Below, one piece after another: positions 47,331 to 59,297 of a DNA stretch of 64,000 nt. The DNA is from Anthracocystis setariae (lineage: Eukaryota > Basidiomycota > Ustilaginomycetes > Ustilaginales > Ustilaginaceae). Every line of letters starts with the position of its first letter. Position 1 is the stretch's first letter. The translations under genes were made by a program, and so were the position numbers. The notes beneath the pieces were generated by a model. That model did not search any database. It saw only the letters and a program-made list of their open reading frames with translations, and was not told the DNA's origin. The DNA lies in assembly GCA_928724745.1 (NCBI GenBank), contig CAKMXJ010000018.1, positions 1 to 64,000 of the forward strand, read 5' to 3'.

Positions 47331-49627
47331 GGCGATCGAATGGCGTTGTAATTGTGTGATGCACAGGGACAGGGATGCGAAAGTAGCGTGATGGATATAA
47401 AGAAGTGGAAGCGATAGCGTTTCGCAACCTTGGGTACCTGCCTCGGGAAGACCGAATGCGTGCGTCTGTGCGGAGTCAGTGTAGGATGTACCGTACCCTA
47501 CCGTACTCTACAATCTTGGTGCTTTGGGTGCTACCTCAGTCAATTTTACGGTGGGGCCAATGTCGAGTCCAACACAAGCAACACCAACCAACCCTCGCCC
47601 ATCCAAATCTGGATCGCGCTCGCGACTACGTCACGGCCGAGTCAACCCTTTCATGCCCGGTCAAAACAGACTGTTGCATTGCATTTGTGATTGTACAGTA
47701 GATACAGTACAGTATGGTTGAAGAATGCGTTGGCCTGGAAATAGCGCTGCTGCTTTTCATAACCCTGAGATCGACTCTCTCTGAACCCGACTCCAGCAGA
47801 CAAGCCTGGTGGGAAGCCATGATGCTGATACTACTACACTGTAGACTGTGCAATCAAAGGCAATATGTTGATGAGCACACCGCCACACGCCAGCTGAGAA
47901 CCTCATGATGGATGGCTGATCGGCTGTGTTGCCGACAAAATGTTGCGCGTCTGGCTTGTCGCAGTCATCCGATGATGATCAAGGACCCGTTAGTCTCCCA
48001 ACGCACTCGACACGACCTATTATTCTCTGCACTCCCTCCCTGTAAACGACCACTTGGCATCGGCAGAACATGCAAGCCAATCACGACAATCGAGTCAGCA
48101 AAGTGATAAAGCGGAAGCCATCCGAGGATGATTCCATCGTAGCTCTTTGCTGTTATCAACCACAAAGCATTGAATATGATGGTACGCCCAAAGCATGAAT
48201 TGAACGGTACGGTACAGTCCTGCACGGTATGGTCTGGTATTATAAACGGTGCTGTACAGTCTAGCACCGAGCATGTCAGAACCCTGGCGGAAGCGACCGT
48301 TTGATGTGAAATGCAATTCGATGCGAAGGATGCGCGCGCGCGCATAGAACCGAAAATGAGAGAGTGGGCGTTGGCCTGCAGTATCTGTATAGCAGAGACA
48401 TATTCACCTTGGCGCTGCAGGGCCCAACTGCGTGTGCGGTGCCGCCTCTGTTCTGTTGGACATACAAGGGTACACTGATACTGTACAAAGGGAGAAAAGG
48501 GTCGATTGGACTGCATTCATGTCTTTAAGGCACAGCACAGAGTCGGACAAAAGACAAGAAGGCAAGAAAGAAAAGGCCCATCATACAGTAGCAAAGAGAT
48601 TCGTCGTCGACCCTTTTCTTTTCTTTTTTTTTTTTCTTTTTCTTTTTCTCTCTCGCTTAACCCAATAATGTCTGGTTGGTCGCCTCGCGTTTCGAGTGTG
48701 CGCCGATACACACATTCGAAATGCCTGTTCGCCACGGTCGGTCTGTCTGTCTGTGGTGCACGATTAGGCTTTTTTTTTTTTTTTTTTTTTTTTTGTTGCT
48801 GAGCCCAGATTATGCCCGCTCACACGAGGCCGGATTCGCTCTCCTCTGTCTTTCTACGCTTGTTCGACTTTTCCGCCATGGAGTTCAGCATGCATGCTAA
48901 CATAGCGCCAATATGTGCAATGATGCTTTTGTAGCACTCACACTGAAGCTTAAGACGTTTGCTTAAGACGCTTGAGTGCGGCTGCTCTCAGTGTTCTTGA
49001 TCCACGGCGGCAACCTTGTCTTTCTTTTCAATTTGGAGTTGGATTGCCGCCTAGCGAATCGAGCTCAGTTGGCACAGCTGCTGTGCCCTTCCTTTCATTT
49101 TTATATATATACATATATGTTTTTTTGTCTTACTTTCTTTTTTGGTTAATTTTCCGGCGCATGGTAGAGTGACTGACTGCAGCTCGCATTTTCCCTCAAT
49201 TTCGGAACATCCTCCTCCTCATCGTCATGCTCGTTCCGCTGTCATCACGCTCATCACCTTGCGCCTCTCCCTCCTCCCTTTTGATCGCCGCTCTATTTGC
49301 TTTGCTGTCGGCATCGTCGTCGCTACCACTCACACCATCACCTCACTTTCCGCATCGGTGCAGCTCGACAAGCCTTGGGTTCCTCGAACGGCGACTGCCC
49401 GCATATTTCTGTGTTTTTTTCTTTTCTTTTCTTTTCTTTTTGCCCTTCCCGCCCATCCCAAGCAACCAGACCAACCACATTCTCTCTGGCTACAATCCTT
49501 GACTAGCAGCGCCTGGCACTGATCACCTTTTGTACGACAGGATCGTTCCATCGTTGGCGCCGTCTACACACTCAGCGGCTGGTGTTTGCCGTCCTCACCT
49601 CGCCCCATATCGGTTACGCAGCCAGCC
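47331..49627. promoter_or_regulatory. Long divergent intergenic region
   Basis: 2.3 kb between auxilin (-) and the JmjC gene (+). It holds several GTAC-type words (GTACCGTACCCTACCGTAC near 47488; TTGTACAGTA, ACAGTACAGTA at 47691-47714; GGTACGGTACAGT near 48207), a run of 25 T at 48770-48794, other T-rich stretches, and C/T-rich leader sequence before 49628. No gene is supported. Confidence 0.5.
48770..48794 (+). repeat. Poly(T) tract, 25 bases
   Basis: Uninterrupted T run, probably nucleosome-depleting in the promoter region; on the minus strand it is a poly(A) and could mark an old retroposed end. Confidence 0.9.
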
Positions 49628-50650
49628 ATGACAGCTGCTTCAGCTTCGCAGACAGCTATGTCTGTTGATCATTCAGCCGCACTCGAACATGTCCCCGTCT
49701 CCTCCCCTCGTATCTCTCAGCTCCAGCATCTCGCAAATGCGCCACCTGCTTCTGTCTCTTCACCCTCCAACCAGATGTCGCCCCCGAACCCAGAAACAGA
49801 GTCCAGTCGTCATTCCACTCCCGCTACTTCAGCTGCTGGCTCGGACCATGCCCATTCCACATCCCAACAACCCCAAGACTCCGAGACCAAAGGACCAGAG
49901 GCTACACCATCCGAGCAACAACAAGTCCAAGACCAAGCTGCACCATCAGCATCACCTGCACAACACGCTTCGCCAACAGATGCCTCCCCTCACGATGAGC
50001 ACCCACTTGCCTCGATCGAGCCAGCTTACTTCTATCCCATCGATGGCTCTGCATCCTCGTCTCACGATGGTATTCCGGTTTTCCAGCCCACAATGCAGCA
50101 GTTCCAAGACTTCTACGCCTTCTGTCAGGCCATCGACAGTTGGGGAATGCAGACCGGCATCGTCAAGGTCATCCCGCCCAAAGAATGGCGTGACTCGTTA
50201 CCCGACCTGCGTCCAGCCTCCAAGCCAGCCGATGCCACTGCTTCCTCCTCGGCTGAAACCCTCGATTCCGCAGAGTCCGACGAGCTTGCCGACATTTCCA
50301 AGGTTCGCATCCGCAACGCTATTGTCCAACACTTCACCCCCGCCGGCTCCGGTGTCTGGCGTCAAACCAACATCACTCGTACCGCCAAGATCTGGAATGC
50401 AAAGCAGTGGGCTGACACCTGTGTCTCCGAAGGTCACAAGGGTCCCGAGATGGAACGCATGAAGTGGAAGGTCGAAGTCGAAGGCGTTTCCAATGGAGGT
50501 TGGGGTCCCAAGAACATCGGATCCAAAAACGCCGCCACCTCGGCCATCCTTGAAGAAGATGGTGTCCGAACACGAAGCGGCAAAGCTCGTCCTGCTGCTT
50601 CTCACACCCCTGCCTCCGACACCAAGTCTAGCAACAAGCATAGACGTGCG

Positions 50651-50682
<32 letters not shown>

Positions 50683-53260
50683 AAGCACTCCGAAACCTGA
50701 AGACGCCAAGACCCAAGAGCCAACTATGCCACTCGCAGCTTCCCCATCTTTGCCAGAGCGCCGCTCCCAGAGAATCGTGCCCAGCACCGACAAAGCCACT
50801 CCTACAACATCTCGCGACGCCTCCCCCATCAAACCAAAGAAGAACTGGGAAGTTGAAGCGATGACAAACCAAGAATGGCGTGCTTTCGAGTACAAGGATT
50901 GCTGGCTCAAAGAAGCGCTCTCAACCGACCAGCTCAGCCGTTTAGATGGCAGCGGCAATTCAGCCCCGGCGAATCAAGACGAATCCCAGGCCGATGCGTC
51001 CTCTGAGCCTTTGAATGAATCAAACGAGGCCTCGACCCCACCTGCAGCCCTTCCATCCCCATCTGATTGGACGCCACAAGTCTGTCGCGAGATCGAGAGC
51101 GAGTATTGGCGCAGTCTCAACTTTGGCAAGCCGCCAATGTACGGCGCGGATCTCAAGGGAACCCTCTTTGACGACCGGACGAAGCATTGGAATGTCGGAA
51201 AGCTCGACAACGTCCTCACCCGCCTCCGTCTCAAGCGCAAGCTGCCCGGTGTCAACACGCCTTACCTTTACTGGGGCATGTGGCGAGCTACGTTTGCATG
51301 GCACGTCGAAGATATGGATCTGTACTCAATCAACTACATCCACTTTGGCGCACCCAAGCAATGGTACGCCATCCGACAGGCAGATCGACAGCGATTCGAG
51401 TCAGCTATGGCTGGTGCCTTCCCATCTGATTCACGCAGGTGCCCTCACTTTATGCGACACAAGTCGTATCTTGCCTCACCTTCCTTCCTCGCCTCACACG
51501 GTATCCGCCCACTCAAACTCGTGCATCACGCTGGAGAGTTTGTCATCACCTATCCCTACGGTTACCACTCTGGCTTCAACCTCGGCTACAACTGTGCAGA
51601 GAGTGTCAACTTTGCTCTCGAGTCGTGGCTTGACATCGGCCGCAAAGCCAACTATTGCCATTGCGACATGTCTCAGAACAGCGTTCGCATCGATGTGGAT
51701 GCCATGCTCGAGGAGAGCAAAGAAATGGAGGAGCTCGAACGTAAGCGCGAGTTGCGACGGGCCAAGGAAGACACGGTCCGTGCCATCGAGGAAGAGGAGA
51801 TCGAGAAGCGCAAAATCAGAAACGAAAAGGCAAAAGAGCGTAGAAGGCTCAAGAAGGAGGCAGACGGAGCCGATGCAGCAGCAGGACCAGCTGCCCCACT
51901 TCCGTTTCAAGGTGGTGCCGACTTTTACGTTGATCCCAAAGCAGCTTCAACGAGTCCTTGCGTCTTTTGCCCTGCCAACGTACACGGCGACATGGTCCCC
52001 ACCCCAGCCGAGATCGACACCAACAATGCCAAGCTCAGAGCTATGGCTGGCCGTCAAGCCCATCGACTCTGTGCCAGTTTCGTGCCCGAGACCTGGGTTG
52101 GAAAGCAAGGTAAAGGCGAAGTTGTGTGCGGTATCGAAGGCATTGTCAACGCACGCTTCTCGCTCAAGTGTCAGATCTGCCCCAGCCCGCAACTGCAAAA
52201 GCTCTATCCCAAGATCCAGTGCACACGTGGCAAGTGCCCTCGCGCGGCTCACGTCAGTTGTGCACTAGTCGAGGAGCATGGCTGGTTTGTCGATGTTTGC
52301 CCCCACGAGACAGCTGACCGTCTCGAAGGCATTAAGGCACGCACTGGTGCAAAAGCTGAAGCCGACAAAGCCGAGCTTGGGGACGGTGAGCGTCTTGTGG
52401 TGCTCTGTCGCACGCACAACCCTCTCTTCCGAGAGGCAGAGGAAGCGCGCAAGGCGGAGGAACTGCGCGAGCGTATCCATTCGCTGCCCGTTCCTTCCAT
52501 GGTCAAGATCAAGACTGCTGGCGGCATGTTCCAGGCGCTCATGGTAGTAATTCGAGAAGAAGAAGATGAGATCATCATCGAGGACGAAGGACGACCTAGC
52601 ACTGTGAAGTTCCAGCAGATCATCTTGGATCTACCCAGCGACAACGCGCCAATCAAGGAAGAACCACAGGTGGCACCCATGGGAGCTCCCACAGCTCCAG
52701 CAAATGGCATCGATGATGCGCCGCCCGCCAAGCGCAGGAGGAAGGCGACTGAGAAGGCGAATGCTGCAGCCAAGGCCGCTAGCGAAGAGGCTGTAGAGGC
52801 TAGCGTCGCTGTGGCTGCTACTGCACCGCCGATCGCGGCGCCCAAGAGAACGCGTAAGGCCAAAACGCAAGTCGCAGCCGACTCCGAATCGGCTGCTGGC
52901 CCCGCTGATGTGGCGTCGCTTGAGACGATGCGGTATGAAGCGCCGCGTGCGGCCAAAGGCAAGAAAGGCAATCAAGACGCAGGCAGTAACGAGGCCAAGC
53001 CAAAGCGACAGTACAAGAAGAAGGCACAAGCGCCTTCATTTGCAGATGCTCAAGCAGAAATTGCGCCGACGGAATCCCAACCACCCCTCGCGACGGAGGC
53101 GCCGTGGCCAACCATGCCGATGCCCATGCAACAGATGGCGAAGCAACCGCAGCATGCTCCTGCGCCCAAACGCGGTCCAAGAGCCACTTATGCTGCCCAG
53201 CCGCCATCGGGCTCGAGCTATGCCGAGCAGCATCCTTACTTCCAACAGCAGCAGTATCAG

Positions 53261-53291
<31 letters not shown>

Positions 53292-54046
53292 ACATGAATC
53301 ATGGCTATGGACCAGGACCGATGCATCGCAATGATCACTATATGTCGCACGGCGATGCAGGACCGTACGGATTGCCACACGATGCGGGCCATGGATATGC
53401 TGCCAGAGATTATGCTGCCGAGGCGGAGCACCCGCGCTACGCGCAATCTAGTGTTTCGGTTTCGCCCAGCATGGCTGGTCAGCGTGCGGCGTACGGTGGC
53501 GCGCCAACACATGCGCACTATGCTGCTCACTACGCCCATGGTGAAGCGCACCACGGCCGCACCGCGGGGTCGCAGTACGGGCCGATATCCGGTCCACCCC
53601 TCGGTTACGGAGGTCGTACTCCGCCGCTGCCGACGTACGGCCGACCGCTGTCGCAACAGCCGATGCATATGCCACCAACCAACGGAGTGTTGCCGGACTA
53701 TAATGGGCCGTACCACCACGCTGCGCCGGGCATGCAAACGGGTCAGCCTCATCCGGGCTATGCTAATTACCACAGCCAAGGTCGATCGGAGGCTCGCAGT
53801 ATGTACTATGAGCAGCCGTTTGCGGGTGGGTATCAGGATCGTAGGGGGGTGGGAGAGTATGCCGCGTCACAGCGTGCAGCCGCACCTCCACCACCACCAT
53901 CATCATCACAGCAAGGGCAAATGGGAGGCGCGTACAGTGCGCTTAATTACCCGCACGATCAGCTCTGGTCCCCACCCCACCCCCACCATCACCATCACCA
54001 TCACCACCAACACCAGCAGCAGCAGCCGTATTCACCTGGACACTGA
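49628..54046 (+). CDS. KDM4-type JmjC histone demethylase with extended PHD
   Basis: 1,472 aa from ATG 49628 (AGCCATGAC). JmjN is at about 148 (IPVFQPTMQQFQDFYAFCQA). After a long acidic insertion with a poly-Asp run (50657-50682) comes the JmjC domain (about 540-690). Its iron ligands are His and Glu in FAWHVEDMDLYS and the later His in YGYHSGFNLGYN; NYCHCD follows. An extended PHD (about 777-896: CVFCPANVHGD ... CQICPSPQLQ ... CPRAAHVSCALVEEHGWFVD) matches the KDM4/JMJD2 layout; no Tudor domains are seen. Expected activity is removal of methyl groups from H3K9 or H3K36. The C-terminus is basic, then Gln/Pro/Tyr-rich, with His repeats at 53985-54010. Confidence 0.92.
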
Positions 54047-54379
54047 AAAAAAAAGCTTGATATAACTTGGCTAACCTTACACACACAGTTCAACCATTAA
54101 CTAATTGTCGAGAGCCGAGGTTTAGTGGAATCGATCCATCCCCGCGAACTAACCCCCGAAGTCTTGTTGTGTGCGATGGGATATGAATCAAGCTTCCAAA
54201 ACCAAACCAAACCAAAAAAATCAAATCAAATCAAATCAAATTTTCCAGAGCAGCGTGGGAGATATATATACAACTAGACTGAACACCACAAAGATACTAC
54301 TTTAAGCTTTTTGCTGTACTTTCCTCGCTTTGGTGTGGTGTGGTGTGGTGGAAAAGATTAACTTTATTTTTATTTTTTT
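54047..54379. other. Convergent 3' intergenic region with short repeats
   Basis: AACCAAACCAAACC and TCAAATCAAATCAAAT runs (54198-54240) and a GTGGT run (54331-54352). No gene. Confidence 0.7.
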
Positions 54380-56464
54380 TCAAAGTTTAGGACGTCCCGA
54401 CGAAATTTCAGCAGGACCTTTGGCGTAAGTGTCATCGATCTGTTTTGCAAACACCTTAACCGCCTCGTGTCTCTTGACCTTAAACGTCGGAGTCAGCAGA
54501 CCGTTCTCCACGGTAAACGGCTCCATGGTAAGATACAGACCCTTGATGTATTCGTATCCCTTGAGTCCATTCTTCTTGGCAATCTTGGTGTACTGATCCA
54601 AATACGCGCTGACCACTTTGTCGTCCGCACACGCCTCCTGCAACGCCGCCGTATCCGTCTCGCCAATCTGTCGTCCGAGCAAGTTACTCACAAACGGCGC
54701 AAACGTCAAAGGCTCCGGCACCGAAATGCCAATCAGATAGTCCCTCAACCCATCGCCATGAACCAGCAGCTGCGCAGCAAGCGGATTCTGCCCGTAAAAC
54801 TCGGACAGACTGTCAATCGCCACATACTCGCCCTGCGACAGCTTAAGCAGACTCTTGACGCGATCCACAATCTTGACGCGGTTGAATTCGTCAATCGCCG
54901 CAATATCGCCCGTGCGCAGGAATCCGTCCTCCGTCAATGCCTCCTGCGTCTTCTTCTCGTCCTTGTAGTAACCAGGGAACGTACCGGGCGATTTCACGAG
55001 AATCTCGCCGCGCGGGAAGGGCACATCATCCGACGTATAGCCCATGTCCGGCACATCGCGCAGCTTGAGCTCGAAGCCAGGATGCACCGGTCCCACCGAA
55101 CCCATGTGGGTGTCGTTGGCGTTCATGACGGTGCAATAGCCGTAGTTCTCGGTCTGTCCGTAGCCCTCGCGCACATCGCATGACAAGCACACACGCAGAA
55201 GCCTGAGCACTTCACCTCGAATCGGAGCCGAACCCGACGTAATGTAGTTCACCCTGCCGCCAAGCAGTGCTTTGACCTTGTTGAAGATCAAGCGGTCGTA
55301 CACTGGGTGCGTCACCGTTCCGTCACGGTCGTGGTTGGCCAACTTGGCAGCAATCGCCTTGCGCAGCAGCGCACCCTTGAGCCCAGGAGCGTTGGCCTGG
55401 GCTTGGATCAAGGCAGCAATGCGGTTGAGCACACGAGGCACCGAAGGGAACATCTCTGGTTGGAGGATCGCCATGTCCTCCATCAGACGTGTGGTGTCAC
55501 CGCAAAAGTAGCCTACGCGGCCGCCGGTGCGGACAACGACGATCTCACACAGACGCGCATAGATGTGGGCGGTGGGCAGGTACGAGATCACCGTGGAAGA
55601 TTCGCGCTTCTGGAAAGCCATGGTGGTGACCACATAGCCACCCATGCCCGACGTGATGAGAGCTCCCTTGGGGTTGCCCGTGGTACCGGAGGTGTAGCAG
55701 AAGCTGTGAATCGTGTCGAGCTTGGGTGGGATGTGAGCGGCGAGGTTGTTGCGACCAATGTCGAGTATTTCGAACCAGTTGAGGATTTCGATGCCGCACG
55801 TCTTGGCCCAATCCTTGGCAAGTAGGTCGCGCTGGGGATCGACGATAGCCGCCTTGACGGCCTCCTTGCTGGGACGGAAAGCGTCCAGGATGACAATCGC
55901 TTTGAGCAAGGGAAGCTTGCCGGCCTGGACAGCAGCGAGGGTAGTGCCGACATGGTTGGGGGTGGTGAAGAGGATACGCGCCTCGGAGTGGTCGAGGATG
56001 TACTGAGCCGAGGCGGCGTCGTAGGTCTCGTAGAGCGACACGGTTCTACGGCTGTATGCGATGTTGGCGAAATCGACGATCATGAACTCGGGACGGTTCA
56101 GAGTCCAGATACCGACGGTCCATTCGGACTCGCCTACATCACCGAGACGGCCCTGCTTGGCAAGAGCACTAAGAGCGGAACCCACTGCGGTTCGCTCCTC
56201 CTCAACCTCGTCGTGCGTGTACCACTCGTAGTGGGCGTCAAAGTTCCTGGTCACGGGGTTCCAGGGTCTCCAGCCGGCCAGCTCCTTGTGGAGGTTCTCG
56301 TCCTTGGCGCGGAGAAGCGCTTCGTAGAGGGTGCAGTTGGTGGTCCAATCGGGTGCACCAGCATTCTTGTAGATGGCCGAGAATCCAGGCTTTTTGGAAC
56401 CGGGGATGGGCAGCATCTGCTTGTCCATGGGAAAGTTGACGGGGGCAGGGAAGTCGGTCGTCAT
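54380..56464 (-). CDS. Long-chain acyl-CoA synthetase
   Basis: 694 aa from ATG 56464. AMP-binding enzyme: P-loop-like FCYTSGTTGNPKGALI (about 252-268), adenine-binding region REGYGQTENYGYC (about 430), and FLRTGDIAAIDEFNRVKIVD then RVKSLLKLSQGEYVAI (about 515-550), the long-chain fatty acyl synthetase signature. It activates fatty acids to acyl-CoA with ATP. The C-terminus is GRPKL; PKL fits a type 1 peroxisomal targeting signal, so it may serve beta-oxidation. No signal peptide or clear membrane anchor is seen. Confidence 0.92.
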   Translation of the reverse strand: MTTDFPAPVNFPMDKQMLPIPGSKKPGFSAIYKNAGAPDWTTNCTLYEALLRAKDENLHKELAGWRPWNPVTRNFDAHYEWYTHDEVEEERTAVGSALSALAKQGRLGDVGESEWTVGIWTLNRPEFMIVDFANIAYSRRTVSLYETYDAASAQYILDHSEARILFTTPNHVGTTLAAVQAGKLPLLKAIVILDAFRPSKEAVKAAIVDPQRDLLAKDWAKTCGIEILNWFEILDIGRNNLAAHIPPKLDTIHSFCYTSGTTGNPKGALITSGMGGYVVTTMAFQKRESSTVISYLPTAHIYARLCEIVVVRTGGRVGYFCGDTTRLMEDMAILQPEMFPSVPRVLNRIAALIQAQANAPGLKGALLRKAIAAKLANHDRDGTVTHPVYDRLIFNKVKALLGGRVNYITSGSAPIRGEVLRLLRVCLSCDVREGYGQTENYGYCTVMNANDTHMGSVGPVHPGFELKLRDVPDMGYTSDDVPFPRGEILVKSPGTFPGYYKDEKKTQEALTEDGFLRTGDIAAIDEFNRVKIVDRVKSLLKLSQGEYVAIDSLSEFYGQNPLAAQLLVHGDGLRDYLIGISVPEPLTFAPFVSNLLGRQIGETDTAALQEACADDKVVSAYLDQYTKIAKKNGLKGYEYIKGLYLTMEPFTVENGLLTPTFKVKRHEAVKVFAKQIDDTYAKGPAEISSGRPKL

Positions 56465-56871
56465 CTTGATCTTGGTCTACGGAGATCAGATATGTGGGTG
56501 GTGGGGAGGTGTCCCAACAGCGACAGTGATGCTTTACACTGAGCAGAAAAGATATGGATGCGGCTCGGGAAGGAAGAGGGGGGAGGGAAGCGGAGGTGGC
56601 GTAGCTAGCAAATCGACAGTCAATTGACGTGAGGGCTGCTCTTGTGTAGGTGTGGGGAGATGGTGGTAGTGCCAAAGGAAAGAGGGAGGCGAGGATGACA
56701 AGGGAGTTGGAAGAGCCGAAGCCAACAAAGAGCAGGGCCTGTCCAGGGTTTGTGTCAACGACTGAGGATGCTGCCAGCCGGCGTGTTCGGATGTTGCGAA
56801 TAAGCGGAAAGCGACAATTACCGGTCTAGATTCCAATCACACTACTCTCACGCTTACTTGGTTCCAAGCCA

Positions 56872-56916
56872 AGTACTGTACTGTACTGTACTGTACTGTA
56901 CTGTACAGTACTGTAA
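56872..56916. repeat. (TACTG)n tract with palindromic end
   Basis: About seven TACTG-type pentamers turning into CAGTAC, so the end is self-complementary. Longest example of the GTACTGTAC word in this window. Confidence 0.9.
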
Positions 56917-57614
56917 AAGTCTAAATTGGGGTTTTTTTTCTTTTGCGGAGACAGAGAATCTGGGGCCACGGCGAGTCGCGAAACAAGGTGGGGAGCGTCG
57001 CATCGTGGAGCGGATTGTGTGATGTACTAGAGTAGTGTCTTGCTCGCTCACTTGGGTTTTTGTGTCGTCTCAACACCACAGTTCTGTCATCGCGCCAAGC
57101 ATCTTCCAAAGTGTCCCTTCTCAGCTGCTCGGTTTTCTTTGGGTGTGTGCCACACTGCCAAGAGAGGCTTTCTGGCTTGCTTTCTGGTTTACTTGGCTTG
57201 GCTCCCATCCGGCTCTGTCTCCTTTGATCGCTCTGTTGTGTCACAGTTCACTATTTTATTGCTGTTCGCCCTTCCTCCGTCCCTCAGCCCCTCGGCCTCT
57301 CCGCCCCCACCTTCAGTCTTCTCGGTGCCAATCCGATGCGGCATACTACTCCATCAACGTCACTGGTATGCATTGTCGTGACAACAGGATAGGTAAAATA
57401 GCGATGTAAGTCTTGCTTGAAAGGCCGGAGGGTCCGACCAAGTCTGTTGACGACTAAGGATCTCAGGCAAGGGGCGCAGGAGCCAAGCTGTGTGTGGTCT
57501 CTCTGTGAAAACGCTTTGGTGGACAGTGCGTGTTTAATTGGAGCCGCGGTAGGCTTACCGGTTAGACCGGAATAATCCAAGCTTCCCAATGCAAAGAGCG
57601 CCTCCGTCACCGCA

Positions 57615-57671
<57 letters not shown>
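57615..57671. repeat. (GGCT)n microsatellite
   Basis: Fourteen uninterrupted TGGC/GGCT tetramers. The open frames over it are a result of the repeat. Confidence 0.95.
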
Positions 57672-58480
57672 CGGGAGCAAAGAGCCTTGTTACCACCACC
57701 TGTGCCGCCTCGTCTCAGATACACTGTGCCACATTCCAACGACCACAGTCATCTGTGGTTGTACAACGCACTGTATCCCCCTTCTTATCTGCGCCCATTT
57801 TTGCATACATGTTGCGGGCGGGCTCGGAAAGACAATGGCATTGTATTGTATCAGGACAGCTGGGCATTGTTGGAAGTCGAGCTGCACAAACCAAAGGTGT
57901 CCGCCTGCGCATCCAAGGTGGCAACTTGTTTGCTCTTCATCAACGACAAACAAAACCTCGAGCCAAAGCAACCCACCCACAACAAGTCGAACCGAGAAAA
58001 GTCTTATTTTCGCATCTATTGAACTGTTACTGATATAAGTCTGACATAGAAAAAAAGAATCGCCAGATGGGATCGTGATCAAATGACCTCAGCGGAATCG
58101 GGCGTCCCTGCCACCAACACTGCTTCGTTGAAATGGTACTACTCACTTGGCTGTTGCCGACCAAGCTATGTTGCCAAGGCTTGCTCACATTACTGGAGGA
58201 GGTCTCTGCTCATCCTCAGACCTCGCTCGTTTGATCCTCCAAGTTGGCATAATTGCCAAGCTTCGCTGAGGTTTGTGATCGTTGCACGGCCTTTGTTTGT
58301 GCTCTCACAGATGGAACCGACGTAGCCCACATACAGTGCATACGGCCCTCGCCCTTTCTCATTCCCACCGTTCGAGACAAAGATTTCGTTCGAGAAGCCA
58401 GGATCTGAGTATCACGGCGGCCAGTCATGCCCAGTCAGGACCCACAAGCATGGATGTCGGTTAGCTTTTACACTGCCTTA

Positions 58481-58660
58481 TCAAATCGCCCAGTTGCTGC
58501 CTAAATCCGCAGCCTTGCCGTTAAGCTTGCGCGCCAGCTGACATGCCAGCTTCGCAATCAGACCCTTGCCGATATCATTCTGAACGAAGTACGCAGCTGA
58601 GAACAGCATAGCACCAGCTTGGTGCTTGTCAAAATCGCGGAATCTAATGTTGCATTGCAG
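58481..58660 (-). pseudogene. Possible coding relic
   Basis: On the minus strand a frame ending in TGA at 58481-58483 reads RFRDFDKHQAGAMLFSAAYF then VQNDIGKGLIAKLACQLARK, followed by a short end. Composition looks coding and the second part loosely recalls the 'QLA' segment of fungal NACHT NTPases. No start or full domain is present, so it may be an exon fragment or chance. Confidence 0.2.
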
Positions 58661-59135
58661 AAGTTCTTGGGATCAAAATGGGATGGCGCAGCAAGTTGAC
58701 TTGTCCAAATAGCAGTCGAGTCGGCAAATCTGCAGAGTCTACAGAGCAGCTAGACAAACGTGGAATAAGGGACAGATTCCATCGAGTGCCTCCTATGATC
58801 GAATTATGAAGATCGACAGCATTGCAGCGCTTGCATTTCAAACCAAGAGGATCTTGCTGATTGTTTAGTGGTGAGCCGCCTTAAGCACCTTCTGGCCTGT
58901 TGATGCGGGAATCGATGGGACGGGTCATCAAAGCAGAGATGGTTCAGTAATCTGTGCTCTTTTGCTCCTTTTTACGAATGAACTACAAATGCGTCGGAAG
59001 ATCCTAGTGGCTGAGTAAAAGGCGGACATGCCAACTTGTCCCATTGGATCGAGTGACACTGATTGACGTTCACTGCTCGCATGCAGTCGTCTTCCCCAAT
59101 CCGTGGTACTGGTTTGGTGTGAGTGATGCGCAATA

Positions 59136-59297
59136 CTAACCGTAAGGGTTGCGGGGGTCCTTGAGAGCCTCCTCGGTCGAGACAAGTGTATCTTGCAGCT
59201 TGTTGACGCCGTAGAAGACAATGCCGGCGGCGGCGAAGAAGGGCCACATGGGCTTCAAGATAGGAGTGGGGTAAGCGCGGAAGCCAAAGAAAGCCAT
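59136..59297 (-). CDS. ATP18: ATP synthase subunit j (Atp18)
   Basis: 53 aa from ATG 59297: MAFFGFRAYPTPILKPMWPF, FAAAGIVFYGVNKLQDTLVS, then TEEALKDPRNPYG. The RAYPTPxLKPMWPF and DPRNP signatures and the single N-terminal membrane span are those of fungal subunit j (i/j), a small inner-membrane subunit of mitochondrial F1Fo-ATP synthase. The length fits (yeast protein about 59 aa). The stop TAG is part of GGTTAGTATT, which could also be a weak donor, so a slightly longer spliced C-terminus is possible. Confidence 0.88.
   Translation of the reverse strand: MAFFGFRAYPTPILKPMWPFFAAAGIVFYGVNKLQDTLVSTEEALKDPRNPYG

Larger units (their letters stand above)
56465..59135. other. Large intergenic region
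   Basis: 2.7 kb between the acyl-CoA synthetase (-) and ATP18 (-). It contains a GTACT tandem tract (56872-56916), a GGCT microsatellite (57615-57671) and a possible coding relic (58481-58660). Otherwise it has short ORFs without motifs. Confidence 0.5.

Noticed and set aside
57589..58038. ORFs rich in Trp-Leu-Ala-Gly over 57613-57671
   Set aside because: Product of the GGCT microsatellite; different frames are open for the same reason.
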